A stretch of DNA of 64,000 nt from assembly GCA_041746735.1 (NCBI GenBank), contig JBGTGP010000010.1, positions 1-64,000 on the forward strand, given 5' to 3'. The position numbers were made by a program, and so were the translations under genes. Source of the stretch: Opimibacter sp041746735 (lineage in GTDB: Bacteria; Bacteroidota; Bacteroidia; Chitinophagales; Saprospiraceae). The first letter of the stretch is position 1, and every line of letters starts with the position of its first letter. Below are positions 24,640 through 33,993 of the stretch, piece after piece. The notes under the pieces are model-generated. The model ran no database searches. It was given only the letters and a program-made list of their open reading frames with translations, and was not told the DNA's origin.

Positions 24640-25616
24640 ACCGGGATACATCATCCCAACTCCCCGCATGGGTAAAGCAAATGGATGACTGGACCCTGAG
24701 CGGTCGACCTTATTTGTTTATCCTGGATTACAAACTTGAGCAGCCGCTGATTCTTTCACCGGAGGAGGCTGCTAGCCAGGGTATTCGGTTTGAAATCGGA
24801 AATTCGCCAAACAGAGAACAGCAAAAAGGGGATTTTACTTTTCAAAAACATCCGTTTTCTTTTGACATCTACCGCCAGGGATTTGACAGAGTGATGCAGG
24901 GTATACTGACAGGAGATACCTATCTCCTGAATTTATGCTATCCGACAAAGTTGACAGGTTTGCCCCCTATTGAGGAAATCTATACTGCAGCCCGGGCACC
25001 TTATAAATTGCTTGTGCCTGGAAGGTTTGTTGTATTCTCTCCGGAATCTTTTGTCCATATCCGGGATGGCGTGATCCGCACATATCCGATGAAAGGTACT
25101 ATCAGTACTTCGGTACCCGATGCCGCCACCCGGCTCCTGGAAGATATCAAAGAACAGGAGGAACATGCTACTGTCGTAGATCTGCTCCGCAATGATCTGA
25201 GTATCGTAGCAGACAAAGTGAAGGTGGAGCGCTACCGGTATATCACGGAGATCCGCACCCGGGATAAAAGTTTGTTGCAATGCAGTACTGAAATCAGTGG
25301 CGAGATCATGGTCCCTTACCGAAACCGCTACGGCAGTCTTCTACACACGATATTACCGGCAGGTTCGGTGACGGGCGCGCCCAAGAAGAAGACCTGTGAG
25401 ATCATCAAAGAAGCGGAGCTCGAACCTCGCGGATACTATACCGGAGTTTTTGGATATTTTGACGGTCAACAACTCAGTAGTGCTGTCATGATCCGCATGA
25501 TTGAACAACGGGCAGAGGGTCTGTACTACCGGAGCGGAGGTGGTATCACGTACCGCAGCCGTCCGGAAGACGAGTATCAGGAAATGATTGACAAAGTGTA
25601 TGTCCCGGTTTATTGA
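24636..25616 (+). CDS. pabB: Aminodeoxychorismate synthase component I-like (chorismate-binding)
   Basis: The 326-residue protein is the catalytic chorismate domain: PGRFVVFSPESFVHI, YPMKGTIS, the EEHATVVDLLRNDLSIVA segment, GSVTGAPKKKTCEII and YYRSGGGITYRSRPEDEYQE at the end. It lacks the longer N-terminal domain of typical PabB/TrpE, as in compact PabB proteins of Bacteroidota. It probably makes 4-amino-4-deoxychorismate for folate. The next gene is the matching lyase-like aminotransferase, which supports PabB over TrpE. It overlaps gldH and pabC. Confidence 0.87.
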   Translation: MNRDTSSQLPAWVKQMDDWTLSGRPYLFILDYKLEQPLILSPEEAASQGIRFEIGNSPNREQQKGDFTFQKHPFSFDIYRQGFDRVMQGILTGDTYLLNLCYPTKLTGLPPIEEIYTAARAPYKLLVPGRFVVFSPESFVHIRDGVIRTYPMKGTISTSVPDAATRLLEDIKEQEEHATVVDLLRNDLSIVADKVKVERYRYITEIRTRDKSLLQCSTEISGEIMVPYRNRYGSLLHTILPAGSVTGAPKKKTCEIIKEAELEPRGYYTGVFGYFDGQQLSSAVMIRMIEQRAEGLYYRSGGGITYRSRPEDEYQEMIDKVYVPVY

Positions 25617-26220
25617 GACCATCCGTATCCGGGAAGGCCAGGCAATGCACCTGGACTGGCATCAGCGTCGTGTAGATGCAACGCTTCGGTTTTTCTACTC
25701 AACATCCACAGGTACACCACCTACGTTGGTATTGAAGGAAATTCTTGACGCGCATCCTTTTCCATCAACGGATCTGTTGCGCTGTAGAATCACGTATGAC
25801 CGGTATGGTTTTCTAGTAGAATATTTCCATTACCAAATACAAACCATACGGACATTGCGCCTGACGGATGTCCCGGCCGCACTTGACTACAAATATAAAT
25901 ACGCGGACAGACACCTGTTGGAGCAACTCTATGCATCCAGAGGCGAGGCAGATGATATATTGATGACGAGGGAGGGATGGATCACAGACACCTTCAATGC
26001 CAATATTGCTTTTCGAAAAGGGGATCGGTGGTATACTCCATCATTTCCCCTGTTGGCCGGAACGACTTGGAAGCGACTGATTTCAGAAGGCCGACTCATT
26101 CCACGACCTATTCAACAATCGGAACTTTCTGTCTTTGAAACTTTCCGGGTCTTTAATGCGATGCGGGATTGGGATGATGTGTGTGAAGAGGCGATTTCAG
26201 GTAGAAGTTTAGTGTGGTGA
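25600..26220 (+). CDS. pabC: Class IV aminotransferase, likely aminodeoxychorismate lyase
   Basis: From the ATG at 25600 (206 residues; the frame opens at 25588) the protein begins MSRFIETIRIREGQAMHLDWHQRR. It has a Lys-containing DYKYKYADR segment (expected PLP site) and TREGWITDTFNANIAFRKGDRWYTPS. This is a short class IV PLP fold, most similar to 4-amino-4-deoxychorismate lyase, which yields p-aminobenzoate. The overlap with pabB supports the assignment. It is the last gene of grpE-dnaJ-gldH-pabB-pabC. Confidence 0.82.
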   Translation: MSRFIETIRIREGQAMHLDWHQRRVDATLRFFYSTSTGTPPTLVLKEILDAHPFPSTDLLRCRITYDRYGFLVEYFHYQIQTIRTLRLTDVPAALDYKYKYADRHLLEQLYASRGEADDILMTREGWITDTFNANIAFRKGDRWYTPSFPLLAGTTWKRLISEGRLIPRPIQQSELSVFETFRVFNAMRDWDDVCEEAISGRSLVW

Positions 26221-26223
26221 GTA

Positions 26224-26571
26224 GTGAGTGGGGTGCTTCGACCTGCTTGACACATCCTCGTGCTACAGCTCAGCAACCGTGGTGAGTGGGGTGCTTCGAC
26301 CCGCTTGACACATCCTCGTGCTACAGCTCAGCAACCGTAGTGAGTGGGGTGCTTCGACCCGCTTGACATATCCTCGTGCTACAGCTCAGCAACCGTAGTG
26401 AGTGGGGTGCTTCGACCCGCTTGACACATCCTCGTGCTACAGCTCAGCAACCGTAGTGAGTGGGGTGCTTCGACCCGCTTGACACATCCTCGTGCTACAG
26501 CTCAGCAACCGTGGTGAGTGGGGTGCTTCGACCTGCTTGACATATCCTTGTGCTACAGCTCAGCAACCGTA
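26224..26571. repeat. Six tandem copies of a 58-bp satellite
   Basis: Copies at 26224, 26282, 26340, 26398, 26456 and 26514 differ at only a few bases (C/T changes and the last base A/G). The unit begins GTGAGTGGGGTGCTTCGACC and ends GCTACAGCTCAGCAACCGTA. Copies abut with no spacers. A single copy identical to the fifth copy is at 40155-40212, and a diverged inverted copy lies at about 26655-26700. There is no ORF through the array. Confidence 0.95.
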
Positions 26572-26580
26572 GTGAGAGGT

Positions 26581-26700
26581 CTCTTTACCTTTTACCCTTC
26601 ACCTTTTACCCAACTTGCGCGCAGAACGCGCAAGAAGTCCAACCCCTGCGTCACCTGAGCTGTAGCACATGGATGCCCGGTAGCAAGTCGAAGCATGGTT
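26581..26700. repeat. Inverted relatives of the 112-447 repeat and of the 58-bp satellite
   Basis: At 26581-26634 heptamers (CTTTTACC type) lead to the hairpin CTTGCGCG, CAGAA, CGCGCAAG, the reverse complement of the head of the window-start repeat. At 26655-26700 the words CCTGAGCTGTAGCACATGGATG and GTCGAAGCATGG mirror the satellite unit. The rest of the gap to 26804 holds no gene. Confidence 0.7.
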
Positions 26701-26804
26701 CTTTTTCTCTCCTTCGCTAAAGCTTCGGCGACCAAGGGCGGGAAAAAAGAATAAAAAACTCACGGAGAGCATGGACTTTGTGACAACAGAGGCCGTCTGT
26801 ATGA

Positions 26805-27737
26805 TCAGCTCAGGATCAGTTCATCATACCGGAAGATCACATCCATTCCTTTGGAGGCAAAGTATGCACGGGTATCTTCCTCACTGTGATCAGAGGTGGC
26901 CAGTACAAAGTCGCCGCCCCATGCCCCAAGCGATTTCACACAGCCCCAATAGTCAGGAAATTCTTTGCTCTGGACTGTAGGCAGTCCTAAAATTTCGGCC
27001 ACAATCGATTCGTGTTGCCGCACCAGGGATTCAAATTCGGATAAAGTTTTGGCGGTGTTGATGCTTTCCGTGAGCCGGGAGACTTTGTCGACTGAACCAT
27101 TGAGGCCGGCTTTGGACTGATGATACTGTTGAAGGGCTTCGCGGCTGTTTTGTTTCCGCCCGAGATACACCAGAAATAACTGCTTCTTAAAAGTGGGGTC
27201 AAAATCAGAGCCGTCGATGTGGAGTTCGTCTTCCAGAAATTGATAGAGCACAGGTCCGTCCGCATCGGCACAGGCGATATCATACCCTGACCCCCCGAAT
27301 GTATCAAAAAGAAGGATATAGGGGTTGACTTCGGCCCATTGCGCCACACACCATACCAGTGTCGAACTGCTACCGAGACCCCAGTCCCGATCAAACTCAA
27401 GGTAGGTCTCTACGGTATACTTGCGCCATTGGGAGAGGAATTCAGAATTTTGCCGGCAGGCGGCGCGCAAGAGTTGCTGAATACTGTTGGCCACATCGGG
27501 GTCACTGCTTTCCATAGGCTCAAACGCCATGAGGTCGAAGTGACCGGAAAACCAGAGATTGCCTTTACGGTCGTAGGATTTCCATACAATCTCGCTGCCG
27601 GGGCGTTCATGCACATTCATGGATTGACCCAGTTTGCATGGAAGGGCCAGAGATATGGCCCCATTGAGGACCAGATATTCTCCGGTCAGCAGGAGCTTAC
27701 CGTTTGCTTTATAATGTCGTTTTGTCTGAACTGCCAT
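26805..27737 (-). CDS. GYDIA-family GHMP kinase
   Basis: The 310-residue protein has the GHMP kinase layout: KLLLTGEYLVLNGAISLALP at the N-terminus, the ATP loop DWGLGSSSTLVW, and GGSGYDIACADADGP, the GYDIA signature that names this Bacteroidota family. It resembles mevalonate/phosphomevalonate kinases, so a role in the mevalonate route to isoprenoids is the best guess, but the substrate is not established. A near-consensus -7 box TATCTTCG lies 14 bp upstream of the ATG (27752-27759). Confidence 0.87.
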   Translation of the reverse strand: MAVQTKRHYKANGKLLLTGEYLVLNGAISLALPCKLGQSMNVHERPGSEIVWKSYDRKGNLWFSGHFDLMAFEPMESSDPDVANSIQQLLRAACRQNSEFLSQWRKYTVETYLEFDRDWGLGSSSTLVWCVAQWAEVNPYILLFDTFGGSGYDIACADADGPVLYQFLEDELHIDGSDFDPTFKKQLFLVYLGRKQNSREALQQYHQSKAGLNGSVDKVSRLTESINTAKTLSEFESLVRQHESIVAEILGLPTVQSKEFPDYWGCVKSLGAWGGDFVLATSDHSEEDTRAYFASKGMDVIFRYDELILS

Positions 27738-28033
27738 GGGTTAACGGGGGGCGAAGATAGTATTGGTTCTCAATCATTACCCTGTACAGTTGACGTTTCA
27801 AGGGTCAGGGCCCACCATCCCCCTCCAATCACTTGGAAACAGGGTGGGTATCGGATGTGTAATGGGACAAGATATATACTTTTTATTTATATATAATCCT
27901 TCTATCTAAAAAAATATTTTCTGGCAACACCCTTGATGTCCATTTAAAGTCATTTTACTGCGAACTCCTTCACCCTTCATATTGTTATTTTGTGTCCTGA
28001 AACAGACAAGTCAGAGCAGAGAAAGAAACCATT
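27738..28033. other. Intergenic region between divergent GHMP kinase and clpB
   Basis: This 296-bp region holds no ORF of interest. It contains the GHMP kinase -7 box (27752-27759, minus strand) and a strongly AT-rich block (about 27870-27925). A convincing -33/-7 pair for clpB was not found; GTTATTTTG at about 27980 is one base short of the -7 consensus. No CIRCE element is seen. Confidence 0.4.
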
Positions 28034-30790
28034 ATGACCTACGACAATTTTACGATCAATGCCCAGGAAGCCATTCTTGCCGGCCAGCGACTGGCCGCCG
28101 GACTCCAGCAACAGACCGTCGATACAACACACCTGATCAAAGGGATCCTCGATACCAGTGAGGATAGTTCGAAATTCCTCTTCCAGAAGGTAGGGGTGAG
28201 TATTCCCCAATTGGTCAAAGCCATCGATGAAGCTCTCCAAGGATATCCCAAAGTATCCGGCTCCGACAAACAATATCTGACCGATCATAGTAACAAGGCC
28301 CTGACGGAAGCCAAAAAAATGCTCGCTGAATTTGGCGATGAATATATTTCTACCGAGATCATGCTGCTCGGCATCATGAAGGGTAGTAGCAAAGGCGCTC
28401 AGATTCTCAAAGATCAGGGCGCTACACTGGACGGACTCAAAGCAGCCATCAAAGAGTTGCGCGGCGGCCGGAAAGTCAATGACCAAAATACCGAAAACCA
28501 GTACAATGCGCTGAAGAAATTCGGTATCCATCTCAATCAACGTGCGCTGGATGGCAAACTCGATCCCATCATCGGCCGGGATGATGAGATCCGGCGTATC
28601 CTGCACATCCTCTCCCGCCGCAAGAAAAACAATCCCATCCTGGTGGGTGATGCGGGTGTTGGAAAAACCGCTATTGTGGAAGGTATTGCGTGGCGTATTG
28701 TCAAAAAGGATGTTCCGGATAACCTCCTGACCAAGCAGATTTATGTCTTGGATATCGCGGCCCTCATCGCCGGAGCCAAATTTAAAGGTGAATTTGAAGA
28801 GCGAATCAAAGCGGTCATTGAAGAAGTCAAGAGTTCCAATGGGGAGATCATCCTCTTTATCGATGAGATCCATACACTCATTGGCGCCGGTGGAGGCAGC
28901 GGAGCTATGGATGCTGCGAATATTCTCAAACCTGCTCTGGCACGGGGTGAGCTCCGCACCATTGGCGCGACGACGGCCGACGAGTATCAAAAGTACTTTG
29001 AACAGGATAAAGCGTTGGTACGGCGTTTTCAGACCGTCTTCATCGACGAACCGTCCGTGGAGGATACCATCTCGATTTTGCGCGGCATCCAGGATAAATA
29101 TGAAGTCTATCATAAGATCGATATTCTGGACGAAGCACTTGTGGCTGCCGCCGAGTTGTCCCACCGGTATATTGTGGATCGGCATCTGCCGGACAAAGCC
29201 ATTGACCTGATCGATGAGGCTGCCGCCAAGCTTCGTCTCGAACTGGACAGTATGCCAGAAGTCATCGATGAAGCAGACCGAAGGCTCCGACAGTTGGAAA
29301 TCGAAAGGGAAGCGGTCAAGCGGGAAAAGGATGAGAAAAAACTCAAGGTCCTCAACGAGACTATCGCGAATACCCGCGAAAGACTGGATACCCTCAAAGC
29401 AGCCTGGCAGAATGAGAAAGAACTCGTCGACGCCATCCAGCACAACAAGAAACGCATTGAGGAATTAGAGCATGAAGCCACCGTCGCCGAACGCGAGTCC
29501 AACTATGAAAAGGTTGCGAAGATCCGCTACGGTCAACTTGTCGAGGAAAAAACCAAACTGAAGGAAGCAGAGGATCGGCTGCATGCTTTGCCGACCGACA
29601 GCCGGTTTACCAATGAGGAGGTGACAGCTGATGATATCGCTGCAGTGGTGTCCCGATGGACAGGAATCCCGCTGCAGAAGATGATGCAGAGTGAGAAAGA
29701 GAAAATGCTGAAGCTGGAGGAAGAGATCGGAAAACGTCTCATCGGGCAGCACGAAGCCGTTCGTGCCGTGTGTAATGCCGTTCGCCGCAGTCGGGCCGGA
29801 TTGCAGGATCCCAATAAACCCATTGGTTCCTTTATTTTCCTTGGACCGACAGGTGTAGGCAAAACCGAGCTGGCCAAAGCACTTGCGGAAGTCCTTTTTG
29901 ATGACCAAAACGCTATCACGCGGATTGACATGAGTGAATATCAGGAAAAGCATGCGGTGTCTCGTCTGGTAGGCGCGCCCCCAGGATATGTGGGCTATGA
30001 TGAAGGCGGTCAGTTGACAGAAGCCGTGCGACGCAGACCGTATTCCATCGTCCTTCTGGATGAGATTGAAAAGGCACATCCCGATACATTCAATGTCCTC
30101 CTGCAGGTCTTGGATGACGGCCGCCTCACAGACAACAAGGGACGTGTTGCTAATTTTAAGAATACGATCGTCATCATGACCTCCAACATGGGCTCTGATG
30201 TCATCCTCGAAAATTTTGAGGATCTCGAAAAAATGGGGGATGCCCATCGGGCCGATATTCTCGCCACTACCAAAGAAGAAGTCTTCAATCTGCTGAAGGA
30301 AACGCTGAGACCTGAGTTTCTCAACCGGATCGATGATAAGATCATGTTTCTTCCACTCAACAAAGAGGAGATCAAGCAAATCGCCCAATTGTTGCTGAGA
30401 AAAATCAAGAAAAATTTGGCCAACCGTGAACTATCGCTGGAGCTCAGTGATAAGGCGTTAAACCTGCTCACAGACCTGGGATATGATCCGCAGTTTGGTG
30501 CCCGTCCACTCAAGAGAGTGATCGAAACCGAACTGGTCAATGAACTCGCCATTCAGGTATTGTCCGGTGAATTTGTGGAAGGAGAAACCATCTATGTCGA
30601 TGCAGATCACAAAGGCTTTGTTTTTAGTGAAGAAGGGTTTAGAGGGGAAAACACATCTATTGTGACCCCACCAAAAGAAAATAATAGCTCCGGACGGAGA
30701 CGCAAAAAGAATCTGGACGACCTGAAAAAGGCTACAAAGGATCTGGACGATCTGGTGAAGGACGCAGGGGAGGAAGAGAAGGAAGAGTAA
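28034..30790 (+). CDS. clpB: ATP-dependent disaggregase ClpB with C-terminal extension
   Basis: ClpB works with DnaK to dissolve aggregates. The 918 residues contain an N-terminal Clp_N domain (DNFTINAQEAILAGQRLA), first AAA module with Walker A GDAGVGKTAIVEG and Walker B IILFIDEIH, a coiled-coil M domain (about 400-530), second AAA module with GPTGVGKTELAKAL and IVLLDEIEKAHPD, and the D2-small domain. After the usual end there is an extra tail of about 50 residues, first basic (GRRRKKN) then acidic (EEEKEE). The M domain separates it from ClpA/ClpC. Confidence 0.95.
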   Translation: MTYDNFTINAQEAILAGQRLAAGLQQQTVDTTHLIKGILDTSEDSSKFLFQKVGVSIPQLVKAIDEALQGYPKVSGSDKQYLTDHSNKALTEAKKMLAEFGDEYISTEIMLLGIMKGSSKGAQILKDQGATLDGLKAAIKELRGGRKVNDQNTENQYNALKKFGIHLNQRALDGKLDPIIGRDDEIRRILHILSRRKKNNPILVGDAGVGKTAIVEGIAWRIVKKDVPDNLLTKQIYVLDIAALIAGAKFKGEFEERIKAVIEEVKSSNGEIILFIDEIHTLIGAGGGSGAMDAANILKPALARGELRTIGATTADEYQKYFEQDKALVRRFQTVFIDEPSVEDTISILRGIQDKYEVYHKIDILDEALVAAAELSHRYIVDRHLPDKAIDLIDEAAAKLRLELDSMPEVIDEADRRLRQLEIEREAVKREKDEKKLKVLNETIANTRERLDTLKAAWQNEKELVDAIQHNKKRIEELEHEATVAERESNYEKVAKIRYGQLVEEKTKLKEAEDRLHALPTDSRFTNEEVTADDIAAVVSRWTGIPLQKMMQSEKEKMLKLEEEIGKRLIGQHEAVRAVCNAVRRSRAGLQDPNKPIGSFIFLGPTGVGKTELAKALAEVLFDDQNAITRIDMSEYQEKHAVSRLVGAPPGYVGYDEGGQLTEAVRRRPYSIVLLDEIEKAHPDTFNVLLQVLDDGRLTDNKGRVANFKNTIVIMTSNMGSDVILENFEDLEKMGDAHRADILATTKEEVFNLLKETLRPEFLNRIDDKIMFLPLNKEEIKQIAQLLLRKIKKNLANRELSLELSDKALNLLTDLGYDPQFGARPLKRVIETELVNELAIQVLSGEFVEGETIYVDADHKGFVFSEEGFRGENTSIVTPPKENNSSGRRRKKNLDDLKKATKDLDDLVKDAGEEEKEE

Positions 30791-30809
30791 ACCTCCTCAC
30801 TCTTTTTTT
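30783..30809 (+). terminator. Possible terminator between convergent clpB and ruvC
   Basis: AAGAGT, a 10-base loop and ACTCTT form a short stem followed by T's to 30809. It overlaps both stop codons. The stem is only 6 bp, so strength is doubtful. Confidence 0.4.
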
Positions 30810-31363
30810 GCAACGCGGTCCGGATGATCTTTGATAAAAGATTTCCACCCGCTTTTTTTGGATGATGTCGGCCTGCCGGCCTGATAGTGGTGACACACGG
30901 CGACGGACAGCGCATCTGTGGCATCCAGTGGCAATTTGCCAGAAGGCATAGCCAGCATGCGGCACAGCATATCAGCCACCTGTTCCTTGGCAGCGTTGCC
31001 GTTGCCCGTGACAGCCTGTTTTACTTTTTTTGGAGAGTACTCCGTGATTTGGAGTCCCATCGTCATTCCCGCTGCCATGGCGACACCCTGTGCCCTGCCG
31101 AGTTTCAGCATGGACTGTACATTTTTTCCAAAAAATGGGGCTTCTATAGCGAGCTCGCCCGGAAGGTATTTTTCGATAATCTCCTGCACTTCCAGAAATA
31201 TCTCACGAAGTTTTTCCTGCTGCTCTTTATGCTCTTTTAGATGCAGTACCCCAATCTCCAAAACTTGTATAACATCGCGATCCACTTCGATGACCGCAAA
31301 GCCCAGAATGTTGGTGCCCGGGTCGATGCCCAGAATTCGTTTCGTATTTTTTATTACTTTCAA
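30797..31363 (-). CDS. ruvC: Holliday junction resolvase RuvC
   Basis: RuvC cuts Holliday junctions symmetrically after RuvAB branch migration. Catalytic acids are visible in ILGIDPGTNILG, ELAIEAPFFGKN and LDATDALSVAVCHH. The frame is open to 31483, but I choose TTG at 31363, which gives 188 residues as usual for RuvC; the upstream extension has no conserved sequence. It converges with clpB. Confidence 0.92.
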   Translation of the reverse strand: MKVIKNTKRILGIDPGTNILGFAVIEVDRDVIQVLEIGVLHLKEHKEQQEKLREIFLEVQEIIEKYLPGELAIEAPFFGKNVQSMLKLGRAQGVAMAAGMTMGLQITEYSPKKVKQAVTGNGNAAKEQVADMLCRMLAMPSGKLPLDATDALSVAVCHHYQAGRPTSSKKSGWKSFIKDHPDRVAKKE

Positions 31364-31562
31364 TTGCTGCCTGCGGGTATATGACGGGAATGAGCCGGAA
31401 GGCAAAGATTGACAGAATTTCGGGAATACCCGTATGCTGCCCGGGTGGTTTCGCGCCTGTGGGCCACCGGGAATGTCAACCACCAGCCAGGTCCTAACAT
31501 TTTATTAATACGCTCAGGGCTTGTGCCATGAACGACAAATCCCGTACTTTCGTTAAGTTTTT

Positions 31563-32375
31563 ATGCTTCAGGTATCTCTCATAGTGTCCTCGTTACTCTG
31601 GATGGTTCAGCCTCCATCTGAGATTATGCCCTCCCTGACGCCTCACAATTATTGTGATTCAAACAACAACAGCTGGGTGGGCGGTGAAGAGGTCACCTAT
31701 AAATTGTACTACCAACTCAATTTTATTTGGGTTCCCGCAGGAGAAGCCACCTTCAAAGTCCGGGATTTGGGAGATCGGTATCACATGACCATCTACGGCA
31801 AGACCATCAGCGCGTTTGAGTGGTTTTACAAAGTAGAGGACCGGTATGAAAGTGTCATTGATAAAAAGACCCTGCTGCCGATTTACTTTTCCAGAGATAT
31901 CAAGGAAGGCAGGCATATCTGGTGGGATAAGTTCACCTTCGACCAAAAGAACAAAAAAGTCCATGCGGCCAAAGGCTGGCCTCACAAACCAACCAAGTAT
32001 TATTCGGCCGATCTGTCCGACTGTATGCATGATATGATCTCGATCATCTACAATGTCCGCAATGTTGACTTTGACCAGTACCAGGCCGGGGAGCAGTTTG
32101 ATGTCAAGGTGTTTGTCGAGGAGGAATATCCGCTGAAGGTCGAGGTGCGGGAAAAAAATGTCGAGCAGAAGATCCGTGGACTGGGTAAGCACAAGACGCA
32201 TCTCCTGCGACCCCAGGTCGTTTCCGGCCACTTTTTTGAATCAGATACCCGGATGGACATCTATATGTCTGCAGATGGAAACCGTATACCACTCATGATC
32301 GAAAGTCCCGTCTCGGTCGGTAAGGTCAAAGCGGTGCTCACCTCACATAAGGGACTGAAGTATCCGTTGCGGTAG
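31563..32375 (+). CDS. DUF3108 domain protein, exported
   Basis: The 270-residue protein has an N-terminal hydrophobic segment (LIVSSLLWMVQ) and a DUF3108 core: GEEVTYKLYYQLNFIWVPAGEATF, then ISAFEWFYKVEDRYESVIDKKTLLPIYFSRDI and a C-terminal SPVSVGKVKAVLTSHKGLKYPLR. DUF3108 proteins are lipocalin-like beta-barrels of the periplasm with no defined ligand. It lies divergent from ruvC; a TACTTTCG box (one mismatch) is 10 bp before the ATG. Confidence 0.83.
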   Translation: MLQVSLIVSSLLWMVQPPSEIMPSLTPHNYCDSNNNSWVGGEEVTYKLYYQLNFIWVPAGEATFKVRDLGDRYHMTIYGKTISAFEWFYKVEDRYESVIDKKTLLPIYFSRDIKEGRHIWWDKFTFDQKNKKVHAAKGWPHKPTKYYSADLSDCMHDMISIIYNVRNVDFDQYQAGEQFDVKVFVEEEYPLKVEVREKNVEQKIRGLGKHKTHLLRPQVVSGHFFESDTRMDIYMSADGNRIPLMIESPVSVGKVKAVLTSHKGLKYPLR

Positions 32376-32516
32376 AACCTTTTCAAGGCTTCCTAAAATA
32401 TAATTTCCTGTATCAGTTCACTTTCCAAATCCGGAGAGTGTTAATTCCATATTTTCATTATTTTGCCCCGCCTTGATCCGTCAGGGCCGAATAAATCACG
32501 CCTTAATCAAAACATT

Positions 32517-33992
32517 ATGAAAAGCTTCTTTGGTCATCCGCCGGGACTGGCGACCTTGTTTTTTACAGAAATGTGGGAAAGGTTCTCCTATTATGGAGGC
32601 AGAGCCATGCTGATCCTGTATATGACAGCAGCAGTCACCGGGGTCAATCCGGGGTTGGGTCTGACCGTCATGGAAGCCGGGGCTTTGTATGGATTGTATA
32701 CCGCCATCGTCTATATGACCAACCTGCCCGGAGGATGGATCGCGGATAAATTTATCGGTGCCAGAAATGCCGTATTCTATGGTGGGATCATCATTGCGGT
32801 GGGTAATTTGCTCCTGGCATCCCCCTTTGGTTTGCCCGGTTTTTATACCGGCCTTGGCTGTATTGCCATTGGTACAGGTCTGCTAAAGCCCAATGTCAGT
32901 ACCATGGTCGGATCACTTTATGAGCAGGGTGATATCCGACGGGATTCCGCTTTCTCGATTTTCTACATGGGGATCAATCTGGGTGCCTTCCTGGCTCCGC
33001 TCATCGCCGGATGGTTCGGACAAAAAGTAGACTGGCAAGTCGGATTTCTGGTGGTGGCCATCGGGATGATCCTGGGTCTTATTCAATACAAGCTGGGTGC
33101 CAAGTACCTGGGCGATGCCGGTAGCCTGGTCGTCAGCGATACACCATCAGAACGCGCCAAACAGAAAAAATCCCTGCAAAATGCAGGGATTGGAGTCCTG
33201 GTGGTCATTGCGGCACTCGTGGCCGTCCATTTTACCGGTATCATGCCTATCACCGTGCTGAGTTTATCCAATCTGGTCGGCATACTGTTACTGGTCATTC
33301 CAGTTGTCTACTTTGGTTTCCTCTTTACCAAAGGCGGCTTTGAACCCGCTGAAAAGAAACGCATTGTCGCTATTATCATCTTCTACCTCGCAGCAGCCCT
33401 TTTCTGGTCCGCTTTTGAACAAGCTGGTTCTACACTTACCTTATTTGCTGACCGGCACACCAACAACAGCGTCCTGGGCTGGGAGTTTCCATCCACCTGG
33501 TGGCAAAGCATCAATGCCTTGTTTATAATCGTACTCTCTGGTGTCTTCGCCTGGCTCTGGATCAAGCTCGCCAAAATGCAGCGCGAACCCTCCACGCCGA
33601 TGAAGTTTGTCATCGGACTCTTGTTGGTCGGGGTCGGATTTCTGATCCTCGTTCCCGCAGCCATTCTCATCGAGAAAACAGGCAATAATGTCGGAATCCA
33701 CTGGCTCCTGATGCTTTACTTTATTCATACCATTGGTGAGCTCTTCCTCTCTCCGGTTGGACTCAGCGCCATGACTAAACTGGCACCAGCCCGCATTGTC
33801 GGACAGATGATGGGGATCTGGTTCCTCGGTGCCGCCACTGGTAATTTTATTGGCGGACGTGTCGGTGGACTTTTCGAATCTTTCCCACTCAAAAATATCT
33901 TCCTGGCCGTTTTCATCTTTAGCCTCGCAGCTTCCCTCGTGATGTTCTTCCTCGTGCCCTGGATGAAACGGTTGATGGGTGAGGTGAAGTAG
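32517..33992 (+). CDS. POT family proton-coupled oligopeptide transporter
   Basis: This MFS-type transporter of the PTR2/POT group imports di- and tripeptides with protons. The ATG at 32517 gives MKSFFGHPPGLATLFFTEMW, containing the POT signature (FTEMWERFSYYGGRAMLILYM). About 12-14 membrane segments are visible, with the second POT motif region near FSIFYMGINLGAFLAPLIAG. Length 491. The frame open to 32463 is not conserved. It follows the DUF3108 gene by 141 bp. Confidence 0.92.
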   Translation: MKSFFGHPPGLATLFFTEMWERFSYYGGRAMLILYMTAAVTGVNPGLGLTVMEAGALYGLYTAIVYMTNLPGGWIADKFIGARNAVFYGGIIIAVGNLLLASPFGLPGFYTGLGCIAIGTGLLKPNVSTMVGSLYEQGDIRRDSAFSIFYMGINLGAFLAPLIAGWFGQKVDWQVGFLVVAIGMILGLIQYKLGAKYLGDAGSLVVSDTPSERAKQKKSLQNAGIGVLVVIAALVAVHFTGIMPITVLSLSNLVGILLLVIPVVYFGFLFTKGGFEPAEKKRIVAIIIFYLAAALFWSAFEQAGSTLTLFADRHTNNSVLGWEFPSTWWQSINALFIIVLSGVFAWLWIKLAKMQREPSTPMKFVIGLLLVGVGFLILVPAAILIEKTGNNVGIHWLLMLYFIHTIGELFLSPVGLSAMTKLAPARIVGQMMGIWFLGAATGNFIGGRVGGLFESFPLKNIFLAVFIFSLAASLVMFFLVPWMKRLMGEVK

Positions 33993-33993
33993 G

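Noticed and set aside
26224..26571. CRISPR array
   Set aside because: The 58-bp units abut directly with no unique spacers, and no cas gene is present. It is a tandem satellite.
27977..29443. 488-aa minus-strand ORF antisense to clpB
   Set aside because: It lies wholly opposite a strongly conserved gene and has no recognisable motifs; it is a codon-bias shadow.
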